Positions 1-6,986 of a DNA stretch of 14,577 nt are shown piece by piece (position 1 is the stretch's first letter; each line of letters opens with the position of its first letter). The notes below the pieces were generated by a model. That model was given only the letters and a program-made list of their open reading frames with translations, searched no databases and was not told where the DNA came from. Source of the DNA: an uncultured Clostridia bacterium (GTDB lineage Bacteria > Bacillota > Clostridia > Oscillospirales > Acutalibacteraceae); contig CAMFZJ010000019.1 in the NCBI GenBank assembly GCA_946004305.1, positions 1 through 14,577 of the forward strand, in the 5' to 3' direction. The translations under genes and the position numbers were made by a program.

Positions 1-70
1 GGATTTCTATTAAGCCGTAGGCAATTCCGCCAAAGGAAAACAATACAGAATTTTTCTTAAATGAAAACAT
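1..70 (-). CDS. Partial small membrane protein (N-terminus only)
   Basis: An ATG at 70-68 opens a reading frame that runs off the left edge after 23 codons: MFSFKKNSVLFSFGGIAYGL followed by IEI. A short basic start followed by a hydrophobic, glycine-rich segment (FGGIAYGLIEI) suggests the first transmembrane helix of a small multi-pass membrane protein. The GG-x-x-Y-x-L-I-E pattern reminds me of small Clostridial membrane proteins often annotated as putative ABC transporter permeases, but too little remains to assign a family. The GGTGA upstream, inside the hairpin at 70-110, is the only plausible ribosome binding site and its spacing is short. The gene lies 37 bases after the RNase M5-like gene in the same direction, so it could be the last member of that operon or be cut off by the hairpin. 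Confidence 0.5.
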   Translation of the reverse strand, partial: MFSFKKNSVLFSFGGIAYGLIEI

Positions 71-110
71 AAAATCACCGTATTTAGTCTTTACAAATAC
101 GGTGATTTTA
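70..110 (-). terminator. Long perfect hairpin, probable terminator of the HIT-comEC-holA operon
   Basis: Bases 70-85 and 95-110 form a perfect 16-bp inverted repeat (core ATCACCGTATTT) around a 9-base loop. On the minus strand the second arm ends in TTTTA and continues TGTTTTCATTT, which is U-rich but not a clean U-run. The first arm contains the TAA stop codon (110-108) of the preceding gene. The second arm contains the GGTGA that would serve the following ATG. It is probably a partial or leaky terminator, or an inter-cistronic processing or translation-control hairpin. Confidence 0.65.
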
Positions 111-698
111 GTACAGTTTTTTAACAATTTCTTTTAATTCTTTTAAAGAATAAATGCAATTAAGAGCCGTCAACAGCGCGTTGGTAGTAAGATAGGTTGG
201 CATATTCAAGCTTTTAAGGAGTTTTTCTCTAAGAATTGCCGAGTTTTCTTTACCTGTCAGCCCTAAATCGTACAAATGGTATTTTGTGATTCCCGAATTT
301 ACTTCACAGTTATTTTCACCGATAATTGTTGCTCCGCTTTTTTTGACAGCTTCAATTATTATTTCATCAGAAATCCCCTCTACTCCTAAAAAGCCTTCCT
401 TTGAGGCTTCCGGTTTTCGTTTTTCCTTGCCCTTTAGCTGAGGGATATATGCGTGCTTTACTTTATTCTGTGGCACAGCGCCTTTTAAAAAATTTCGTAT
501 TACAAATCCGGCTGAGTCGCTGTCTGTCAGAACTAATATTCCACGTTTCTGAGCTATTTCTCTTATTAGGTTTTGCTTTTCCTTATCCTTGAAAACTCTG
601 AATCCTCCTGTTTCAATTACCGGAGAGCTGAATATTGAGGAAAGCTTAATTTTGTCGTATCTGCCTTCAACTATTATGGCTTCCTTTAGACTTATCAT
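108..698 (-). CDS. Toprim-domain protein, RNase M5-like
   Basis: This 196-residue protein carries an N-terminal Toprim fold. The catalytic glutamate lies in IIVEGRYD (E11), followed by the IETGG strand (residues 29-32) and the DxD motif in LTDSDSAG (D59, D61), which together bind Mg2+. This layout matches RNase M5, the Firmicutes enzyme that matures 5S rRNA. The middle differs from classical RNase M5: a lysine-rich stretch near residues 88-101 is followed by GVEGISDEII, and the C-terminal half (110-196) resembles the uncharacterised domain that follows Toprim in many Clostridial 'RNase M5-like' proteins. Nuclease activity is inferred from the family. The ATG at 698 follows GGGTGAG, which lies in the end of holA, two bases from its stop, so the two are probably translationally coupled. 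The stop codon sits inside the 70-110 hairpin. Confidence 0.75.
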   Translation of the reverse strand: MISLKEAIIVEGRYDKIKLSSIFSSPVIETGGFRVFKDKEKQNLIREIAQKRGILVLTDSDSAGFVIRNFLKGAVPQNKVKHAYIPQLKGKEKRKPEASKEGFLGVEGISDEIIIEAVKKSGATIIGENNCEVNSGITKYHLYDLGLTGKENSAILREKLLKSLNMPTYLTTNALLTALNCIYSLKELKEIVKKLY

Positions 699-700
699 AA

Positions 701-1750
701 CTACTCACCCTTTTTGACAAGCATAATAAGCTTTGCCACAAGAGTTTCCAAAAGCACTCGTGAATTAACTGACTGGCTGTGGAATTTTCCGCTTACCCGG
801 GTAATTTCATTTAGGCTGTCACGAAGGCTGTTTGTACTTATATTCTTTATCTGCCTTTGGATTTTCTTAAGGACAAATTCACGTTTACCGTACCCAAAAG
901 CAGTTGAAATCTCTGAAAGGGGTATTCCACACTCATCGGCTACTCTTACTCTGTAGAAATCTGTATATGATATAGCAAGCTGATTTACAATACGGATTGG
1001 TTCGAGTTTTTGGTAAATCAGCACATCTATAATTTCAAATGCCTTTGTGCTGTTACATTCCACAATAGCGTCAGAAAGGTGAAAAATGCTTGCTTCAAGT
1101 CTTTTGGTAGTAAGCATTTCAATATGTTGTGAGGTTATAATATCTCCCTCACCGATATAATTACAAAGCTTATCAAGTTCATTTTTTATTGCGTTAAGGT
1201 CAAAGCCTACATATTCCTGTAGCTTATAGGCGTCTGCCTGTTCGATTTTGACACCTCTGCTGTCAGCCCATTTTACAATTTGTCTGGCAAGAGAAATATC
1301 CGTTTCCTGTGCCATATTACAAACTGTACCGTTTTTCTTAACATAAGCTAAAAGCTTTTTGAAATTCTCTCCCGGCTTTTTGCTGTCAATTGTCAAGGTA
1401 GGCAAAGTTATTATAACAACTGAGCTTTCAGGCATATTTTCAAGGACAGCCATAAGCTGTTCAAACTCGCCTTTCTTCAGGCTGTTCACATCTAAATCAG
1501 ATACTTTTACACAATTATATTCACTCAGAAAGGGAACAACCTGAACGGCCAGGGCTATATCGTCAACAGTATAGTCCTCTGTGAAATCATGGTAATTAAA
1601 CTCAGGAGGCTCTTTGCCCATAAGCTTTGTTATCAAAGCTTGAGTATCTATTTTCACATACATTTTCTCATCGCCGTATATAAGATAGAGCTTGCTGAAC
1701 TCTTTGTTTGATATTTGTTTTTTCAGCTCTTTGCGATTTACTTCAGACAT
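701..1750 (-). CDS. holA: DNA polymerase III subunit delta (clamp loader)
   Basis: The 349-residue product has the expected length and layout of HolA, which opens the beta sliding clamp as part of the clamp-loader complex with tau/gamma and delta'. It begins with a conserved KLYLIYGDEKMYVK segment (about residues 20-33), the delta-type AAA+ start that lacks a usable P-loop. The middle contains VGFDLNAIKNELDKLCNY (about 182-199), the typical lid-domain signature, followed by a helical C-terminal collar domain. The start at 1750 is supported by an excellent TAAGGAGG that overlaps the TAA stop of comEC, so the two genes are tightly coupled. A comEC-holA arrangement is common in Firmicutes, although usually with rpsT nearby; no rpsT is seen here. 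Confidence 0.92.
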   Translation of the reverse strand: MSEVNRKELKKQISNKEFSKLYLIYGDEKMYVKIDTQALITKLMGKEPPEFNYHDFTEDYTVDDIALAVQVVPFLSEYNCVKVSDLDVNSLKKGEFEQLMAVLENMPESSVVIITLPTLTIDSKKPGENFKKLLAYVKKNGTVCNMAQETDISLARQIVKWADSRGVKIEQADAYKLQEYVGFDLNAIKNELDKLCNYIGEGDIITSQHIEMLTTKRLEASIFHLSDAIVECNSTKAFEIIDVLIYQKLEPIRIVNQLAISYTDFYRVRVADECGIPLSEISTAFGYGKREFVLKKIQRQIKNISTNSLRDSLNEITRVSGKFHSQSVNSRVLLETLVAKLIMLVKKGE

Positions 1751-1760
1751 ACTTACCTCC

Positions 1761-3947
1761 TTACTTCATATTTATGCTTATTGTTTTGCCCTTAGTGCTT
1801 ACAGCATTTTCAAAATAGTGCGGTATTTCTTCACAGGAAGTCCACACCAATTCATTATATTCCAAAAGGTCAAAATCTTTAATTTCTTCGCTTATTACAA
1901 GAATATCAGCTTTACGGTATTCTTCCGATATTTCTAAGGGACTGCTGTTTTCCGGAACAATAAGAATACTTCTGTTTTGGTTATAGATATACTGCCAAGT
2001 ACGGTTATTTGTGCAGATTACCACATCTGTTATACCTTTGCCCAAATTAACCGTTACAGTTTGATTATTGGATATTTGTCTATAATTAGGACAGTTTCGT
2101 GCAAGCTGATATGTACCTTCATCTGTTGTATATTTATAATACAACAGAACGCTGTTTACGTCAAATTCTTCAAGAATGGATTCTGAATATTTGCTGTCAT
2201 AGTCATTAGCACTTGGAACAATTAACGAGTTTACATTGGCGCAGTTCTCCATTAGCCGGTTTATTATGTCATTTGTATGATAGACATCACCGCCACAGGA
2301 CAGTACTGCTTTTTCTCCTGAAATATTTGCTACAGCAGTAGTTCCCATACCGCTGTAGTAAATTTCAATTGAAAGGTCATAATAACTAACCATAATATTA
2401 AGGCATACACCTATGATGAGAATGGCATATGACAAAGCTATTGCGAACTTATATAACCTTCTTCTGTTTTTAAAGATAAGTACAAATGCAAATATTACTC
2501 CGGATATTATAAGCCACAGAGCAATAAAATCCTGAGGAATAGATATTTTTGAAAGGGGGATATTAACTCCAAGCTTTACACCCCACAAAATGTATTTTGC
2601 AATAAAATATGCAAAAAATCCTGCTGCATATGAAATAAATTTTAAAAAGGGTATATACCAGAAAACAGAACAGATTAACACCAAAACTAACAGCACGCTT
2701 ACAGCAGGAGATATGAATACAGAAAGTATAATAACCAATGGATTGCAAGTTCCGAAGTTTGCAAGAGAAATTGGGGTTATGCACAAAACACAGGATAGGG
2801 ATAGAGCAAGCATATCAATCACCCGTATGCACATTCTTCCCAATGATGTTTTAAACCAATTATAGCTTTTCAGCTTTTCCTTTACATATGCCATTATTCT
2901 GGGATAAATAACAACTATTCCCCATACTGAAGCGAAAGAATACAACAGTCCTACATCACCTATTGCATATGGATTTAGAGCTAACAGAAAAATCGCTGAA
3001 AAACCTAAGTTGTTTACCGGGTCGGATTTTCGCCACAAGCCGGAGCCTACAAGGGTAAGTATTGTCATTACCCCGGAACGGACAACTGATGAGGTAAAGC
3101 CTGTTATGGCCATAAATAAAAAGACAAATATTATTGCTGAAACACATCTGAATATATTTGGTATTTTTTCATTTGACAAGCCTTTTAGCAAGGACAGAAT
3201 ACAAAAGGATACTATGCTCATATGAAGTCCTGATACTACTATGAGATATGTAAGACCTGTATTTGTAAAATCCTTATAAACTCTCTTTGAAAGTCCGTAT
3301 TTATCCCCTAGAGCTACGGCATTACAAAGACTGCTTTCATCACCTGTCAGCAAGGTTGAAACACTATGGCAAAGCTTATTCCTGATTAAAATCGGGAGGT
3401 ACCCTAAATCCTTGTTTTTTTCCTTTTCTACTGAATAGGTAAGGAAATAATCCTGTGACTGTCCTTCGTAAAAATAACCCTTTGATTTGTAGTAATTATT
3501 TTTACACTTTGTAAGAAGAAGCTTACAGTTAATAGTATCGCCGTATTCAATATTAAGCTGATTATTGGTTTTTAACAGGATTTTTACGTTTTCTGCCTTA
3601 CTGTTAATTGATTTAGTATCAAGCTCATAGAAATAGGTGGTGTATGATTTATGGGATTCGGACTTTAATACCGCAGAAACTTCCGCAATTTGATTGTTAT
3701 ATTTATTTGAGTTTGGTTCAAAATAAAGATCTGTATATGCCATAGAATACAGACTTGACAGCATTGCAACTATTGATACAACAAGCATAGCTCCTTTATA
3801 GTCAGAGAACCTTTTAAGAAGTAATGCTAATCCCATTATTATTGTTGCTAATGAAAGTACAACATATCCCCAAAAATTGCCTAAATAAAAAACGATTGTA
3901 AACGTAATAAGCATAGAAAAACCTATATACGCAAACAACCGTTTCAT
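1761..3947 (-). CDS. comEC: ComEC/Rec2-family DNA uptake channel with degenerate C-terminal domain
   Basis: This 728-residue polytopic membrane protein belongs to the ComEC family, the channel that carries single-stranded DNA across the membrane in natural transformation. Hydrophobic helices occur at about residues 6-45 and 53-70. A soluble OB-like region follows (about 80-180), then the competence core: VALGDKYGLS (211-220), GLTYLIVVSGLHMSIV (231-246), GDVGLLYSFASVWGIV (330-345) and TPISLANFG (391-399), with helices continuing to about 520. Residues 526-728 occupy the place of the metallo-beta-lactamase-like domain, but the usual THxHxDH metal site reads VPSANDYD (577-584), so metal binding looks lost. 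AAGGA lies upstream of the ATG. The gene sits 33 bases after the phosphoribosyltransferase gene. No other competence genes are visible, so transformability is not shown. Confidence 0.88.
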   Translation of the reverse strand: MKRLFAYIGFSMLITFTIVFYLGNFWGYVVLSLATIIMGLALLLKRFSDYKGAMLVVSIVAMLSSLYSMAYTDLYFEPNSNKYNNQIAEVSAVLKSESHKSYTTYFYELDTKSINSKAENVKILLKTNNQLNIEYGDTINCKLLLTKCKNNYYKSKGYFYEGQSQDYFLTYSVEKEKNKDLGYLPILIRNKLCHSVSTLLTGDESSLCNAVALGDKYGLSKRVYKDFTNTGLTYLIVVSGLHMSIVSFCILSLLKGLSNEKIPNIFRCVSAIIFVFLFMAITGFTSSVVRSGVMTILTLVGSGLWRKSDPVNNLGFSAIFLLALNPYAIGDVGLLYSFASVWGIVVIYPRIMAYVKEKLKSYNWFKTSLGRMCIRVIDMLALSLSCVLCITPISLANFGTCNPLVIILSVFISPAVSVLLVLVLICSVFWYIPFLKFISYAAGFFAYFIAKYILWGVKLGVNIPLSKISIPQDFIALWLIISGVIFAFVLIFKNRRRLYKFAIALSYAILIIGVCLNIMVSYYDLSIEIYYSGMGTTAVANISGEKAVLSCGGDVYHTNDIINRLMENCANVNSLIVPSANDYDSKYSESILEEFDVNSVLLYYKYTTDEGTYQLARNCPNYRQISNNQTVTVNLGKGITDVVICTNNRTWQYIYNQNRSILIVPENSSPLEISEEYRKADILVISEEIKDFDLLEYNELVWTSCEEIPHYFENAVSTKGKTISINMK

Positions 3948-3980
3948 TTTTATCGTCCTTTCCCTCAGGGCTTTTATGTA

Positions 3981-4517
3981 TTATTTAGGGAATACCGGTA
4001 GCTTTTCAAGGAAGATTATATCGTCACGATTTGCCGCATCTCCCTCGGCTAATACAGCCGCCATTCCAACAATAATTCCACCGGATTTTTCAACAAGCAT
4101 TTTTAAAGCTTCAAGGCTTTCTCCTGTAGAAATAACATCGTCAACTATAAGAACTCTTTTGCCTTTTAGCTTTTCAACGTCATCGCTGCCAAGATAAAGC
4201 TTTTGCAATTTATTTGTTGTAATGGATTTAACCTCAACGGAAATAGGGTCAGGCATATACACCTTTACGCCCTTTCTTGCAATAAGGTACTGTCCTTTTT
4301 CCTGTCTTGCCATTTCGTAGCAAAGGGGGATTCCCTTTGCCTCAGCTGTTATGATAATATCGTGCTCAGGACATTTTTCAAGAAGCTCCTTTGCGGCAGC
4401 TTCTGTAACTTCCACATCGCCAAACATAATAAAAGCAGCTATATCAAGGTGTTCGGAAACTTCACACAAAAGCAGTTCCCTTTCACAGCCTGCAATCGTC
4501 ATCTTATATGTAGCCAC
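3981..4517 (-). CDS. Type I phosphoribosyltransferase, adenine PRTase-like
   Basis: The protein has the type I phosphoribosyltransferase fold. The 13-residue PRPP-binding signature is VLIVDDVISTGES (residues 122-134 from the chosen start), preceded by AEAKGIPL, ARKGVKVYM and a SITT motif. Such enzymes join a purine or related base to PRPP in nucleotide salvage. The overall pattern matches proteins commonly annotated as adenine phosphoribosyltransferase in Clostridia, but the base specificity cannot be read from sequence, so adenine is a guess. I prefer the GTG at 4517: GGGGTGA lies five bases upstream, whereas the GTG at 4526 lies within that site. This gives 178 residues. The SD sequence overlaps the TAA stop of the HIT gene, suggesting coupling. 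Confidence 0.82.
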   Translation of the reverse strand: MATYKMTIAGCERELLLCEVSEHLDIAAFIMFGDVEVTEAAAKELLEKCPEHDIIITAEAKGIPLCYEMARQEKGQYLIARKGVKVYMPDPISVEVKSITTNKLQKLYLGSDDVEKLKGKRVLIVDDVISTGESLEALKMLVEKSGGIIVGMAAVLAEGDAANRDDIIFLEKLPVFPK

Positions 4518-4529
4518 AAAACTCACCCC

Positions 4530-4865
4530 TTAAGCCATTTTTCCTAATATTTTTCCGCCTAAAAGGTGGAAATGAATATGAAATACTGTCTGTCCGCCGT
4601 CAGGACCACAGTTATTTACAACTCTATAACCGTTATCAAGGCCTAAAGATTTTGCAATTTCAGGGATTTTAGAATACAAATAGCCTACAATTTCGCAGTT
4701 ATCCTCGGTTAAAGCATTTGCACTTTCAATATGAGCTTTTGGAATAATCACAACATGAGTAGGAGCCTGTGGCTCTAAATCATAAAAGGCTAAAATTTTG
4801 TCATCCTCATAAACCTTATTTGAGGGAATACTTCCGTCAATTATCTTACAAAATACACAATCCAT
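4530..4865 (-). CDS. Histidine triad (HIT) family nucleotide hydrolase
   Basis: This 111-residue protein is a compact HIT protein of the HinT/PKCI branch. Such proteins hydrolyse nucleoside phosphoramidates and aminoacyl-adenylates. The triad HIHFHLL (H96, H98, H100) is intact near the C-terminus. The N-terminal CVFCKI pair (C3, C6) together with H45 is typical of zinc-carrying members. Conserved IIPKAHIES (about 40-48) and YRVVNNCGPDGGQTV (80-94) complete the nucleotide pocket. The ATG at 4865 is chosen because AGGAG lies seven bases upstream; an in-frame TTG at 4889 lies in the terminator U-tract and has no SD. It is the first gene of the HIT-phosphoribosyltransferase-comEC-holA-Toprim unit, with a likely promoter at 4917-4945. 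Confidence 0.93.
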   Translation of the reverse strand: MDCVFCKIIDGSIPSNKVYEDDKILAFYDLEPQAPTHVVIIPKAHIESANALTEDNCEIVGYLYSKIPEIAKSLGLDNGYRVVNNCGPDGGQTVFHIHFHLLGGKILGKMA

Positions 4866-4887
4866 ATTTACACTCCTGTTTTGGCAC

Positions 4888-4916
4888 AAAAAAGTACCAT
4901 AGATTTCTATGGTACT
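4888..4916 (-). terminator. Intrinsic terminator after plsY
   Basis: On the minus strand AGTACCATAG (4916-4907) and CTATGGTACT (4902-4893) form a perfect 10-bp stem with a four-base loop, followed at once by a T-run (4892-4888). It lies 40 bases after the plsY stop and should end the DUF512-der-plsY transcript. It also lies only about ten bases before the SD of the HIT gene, and its first arm abuts the -10 element of the next promoter. Confidence 0.85.
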
Positions 4917-4945
4917 ATTTTAATACTTTTTGTCTGATTTTTCAA
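4917..4945 (-). promoter_or_regulatory. Probable sigma-A promoter of the HIT-comEC-holA operon
   Basis: On the minus strand TTGAAA (4945-4940) and TAAAAT (4922-4917) are separated by exactly 17 bases, each one mismatch from consensus. Transcription would start near 4910, inside the first arm of the plsY terminator, leaving a leader of about 45 bases before the HIT start. RNA from this promoter would lack most of the first arm and could not form the terminator. Confidence 0.65.
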
Positions 4946-4955
4946 TACTATGCTG

Positions 4956-5660
4956 TTATTTCTTGGCGGTAATCTTCTTTTCTTCACCTTTAATAAGTCT
5001 TTTTATATTATCCTTATGTTTTATTATAACAAACAAGCCTATTCCAAGGGCAGATAATGTACATAAGATTACATACAGTATTGTACTACCGCCCATAAGG
5101 CTGTCAAAGAAAAATGTCATACAGAAGGTAAAAACCGAAAATAGTGCAGCGCAGATAATATCTGCAAGTGATATTATTTTTGTAAATATAAATACAATAA
5201 GGAATGTACCTAAGATTAGTAAAAATACTCTCCAGTCAACAACAATCATCATTCCTGCTGCTGTTACTACACCCTTACCGCCTTTAAATCCAAAATACAC
5301 AGGATAGCTATGGCCGAAAATACAGAAAAATCCGCATATGTATTTACCAACTGCGATTACGCTGTTTGGTGAAAGCTCTCCCATATTCATAATTGAGAAT
5401 ATGTAACCGCCGATAAGCACAGCAACAATGGCTTTGAGTAAATCAAAAACTATTGTGCATACGGCAGGGCCCTTGCCGACTGAACGGAGCACATTTGTAA
5501 AGCCTGCGTTCTTACTTCCCATTTCACGAATGTCGCTTTTGCCTTTTGTAGCGATTTTTGTAACGATAACAGCTGTATTAATGCTTCCCAACAAATATGC
5601 AATCACAGCCGCCAAAAGGATTAAATACCAGTTTTGTGCTAAAAAGTTTGTATATGCCAT
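4956..5660 (-). CDS. plsY: Glycerol-3-phosphate acyltransferase (acyl-phosphate dependent)
   Basis: PlsY is the membrane enzyme that transfers the acyl group from acyl-phosphate (made by PlsX) to glycerol-3-phosphate, the first step of phospholipid synthesis. The 234-residue product shows the family's conserved cytoplasmic loops: LLGSINTA (24-31), GSKNAGFTNVLRSVGKGPA (48-66, the Ser/Asn glycerol-phosphate motif) and GHSYPVYFGFKGGKGVVT (116-133, the acyl-phosphate site). These are spread between about five hydrophobic helices. It is somewhat longer than the usual ~200 residues because of a lysine-rich tail (KRLIKGEEKKITAKK). The ATG overlaps the TAA stop of der by one base (TAATG), so translation is coupled. 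No gpsA follows, unlike the common der-plsY-gpsA order; a terminator comes instead. plsX is not in the window. Confidence 0.95.
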   Translation of the reverse strand: MAYTNFLAQNWYLILLAAVIAYLLGSINTAVIVTKIATKGKSDIREMGSKNAGFTNVLRSVGKGPAVCTIVFDLLKAIVAVLIGGYIFSIMNMGELSPNSVIAVGKYICGFFCIFGHSYPVYFGFKGGKGVVTAAGMMIVVDWRVFLLILGTFLIVFIFTKIISLADIICAALFSVFTFCMTFFFDSLMGGSTILYVILCTLSALGIGLFVIIKHKDNIKRLIKGEEKKITAKK

Positions 5661-6982
5661 TACTTTTCCCCTCTTTCTCTAACTATCATTCTTATTGGAG
5701 TTCCCTCCATAGCAAAGGTATTTCTTATACAATTTTCAAGATACCTTTGATAAGAAAAATGGAACAGCTCAGCTTTATTGCAGAAGCTTACAAATGTAGG
5801 CGGTTTTGTGGATGCCTGAGTCATATAGTAAATCTTCAGTCTTCTGCCTTTATCTGTAGGTGGCTGAACTCTTGTTGTTGCCTGTGCAAGAAGCTCGTTA
5901 AGTACACCTGTACGGATACGCATTGCATTATTGGCGGCAACTGTATTTATTAATGTAAAAAGATTATCTATTCTGATACCGGTCTTTGCTGAAATAAATA
6001 CTGAGGGTGCCCATGACATAAAGGCAAAATCTATAGCAATTTGCTTTTTGAAATTCTGCATTGTTTTGTCATTCTTCTCAATTGCGTCCCATTTATTTAC
6101 TGCAATTACACAGGCTTTGCCTGCTTCAAGAGCAAGGCCTGCAACCTTTGTGTCCTGTTCTGTACAGCCTTCCTCTGCGTTTATCATAATTACGCACACA
6201 TCACAGCGTTCTATTGCCATTTTGGCTCTTATGATACTGTACTTTTCAATTGTATCATCAACCTTACTTTTACGGCGAAGTCCCGCTGTATCAATAAAGT
6301 TATATGTGCCGTATTTATTTGTCACCTTTGAGTCAATGCTGTCACGGGTTGTACCTGCAATATCTGATACAATACTGCGCTCCTCATTTGTAATATAGTT
6401 AATAAGGGAGCTTTTGCCTACGTTTGGTTTGCCGATAACTGCAACATTGATTACACTTTCCTCTTCCTCCGTTTCCCCCTGTTCAGGAAGATGGGAGAAC
6501 ACCTCATCAAGCAAATCTCCGGTTCCGTGACCGTGAACAGCAGACACCTGTACCGGGTCGCCTACTCCAAGATTGTAGAACTCGTAATATTCAGGCTCAG
6601 GCTCACCTATTTTATCACATTTATTTACACAAAGCACCAAGGGCTTACCTGACTTTTGGAGCATTTGTGCAACTTCCGTATCTGTTGCTACCAAGCCTGA
6701 TTTCATATCCGTAACAAGGATAATAACCTGCGCCATATCTATTGCAAGCTCTGCCTGTCTGCGCATTTGTGACAGAATTACATCGTCAGACTTTGGCTCA
6801 ATACCGCCTGTATCAATTACTACGGCTTTTCGGTTCTGCCATTCCAATTCTCCGAAAATTCTATCTCGAGTAACCCCCGGTGTATCATCAACTATTGACA
6901 AACGCTGACCTATTAATTTGTTAAACAATGTAGATTTGCCTACATTGGGTCTGCCTACTATTGCTATTACAGGCTTTGCCAT
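5660..6982 (-). CDS. der: Ribosome biogenesis GTPase Der (EngA)
   Basis: Der is the tandem GTPase needed for assembly of the 50S ribosomal subunit. Both G domains are intact. The first has GRPNVGKS (10-17), DTPGVTRD (33-40), DTGG (57-60) and NKCD (120-123). The second has GKPNVGKS (184-191), AGTTRD (209-214), DTAGLRR (231-237) and NKWD (296-299). A KH-like C-terminal domain contains the TGVLNEL and GRRLKIYYMTQ segments. At 440 residues it has full family length, with an acidic linker (about 168-176) between the G domains. AAGGA lies eight bases before the ATG, and the gene begins four bases after the DUF512 stop, so it belongs to the same unit. Confidence 0.97.
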   Translation of the reverse strand: MAKPVIAIVGRPNVGKSTLFNKLIGQRLSIVDDTPGVTRDRIFGELEWQNRKAVVIDTGGIEPKSDDVILSQMRRQAELAIDMAQVIILVTDMKSGLVATDTEVAQMLQKSGKPLVLCVNKCDKIGEPEPEYYEFYNLGVGDPVQVSAVHGHGTGDLLDEVFSHLPEQGETEEEESVINVAVIGKPNVGKSSLINYITNEERSIVSDIAGTTRDSIDSKVTNKYGTYNFIDTAGLRRKSKVDDTIEKYSIIRAKMAIERCDVCVIMINAEEGCTEQDTKVAGLALEAGKACVIAVNKWDAIEKNDKTMQNFKKQIAIDFAFMSWAPSVFISAKTGIRIDNLFTLINTVAANNAMRIRTGVLNELLAQATTRVQPPTDKGRRLKIYYMTQASTKPPTFVSFCNKAELFHFSYQRYLENCIRNTFAMEGTPIRMIVRERGEK

Positions 6983-6986
6983 ATTA

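Noticed and set aside
1977..3225. Several plus-strand open frames opposite comEC
   Set aside because: Low-complexity antisense shadows of an AT-rich membrane gene, without ribosome binding sites or recognisable motifs.
4866..4889. TTG start for the HIT protein at 4889
   Set aside because: It lies in the terminator tail, lacks an SD and adds residues not typical of the family; the ATG at 4865 has AGGAG at seven bases.
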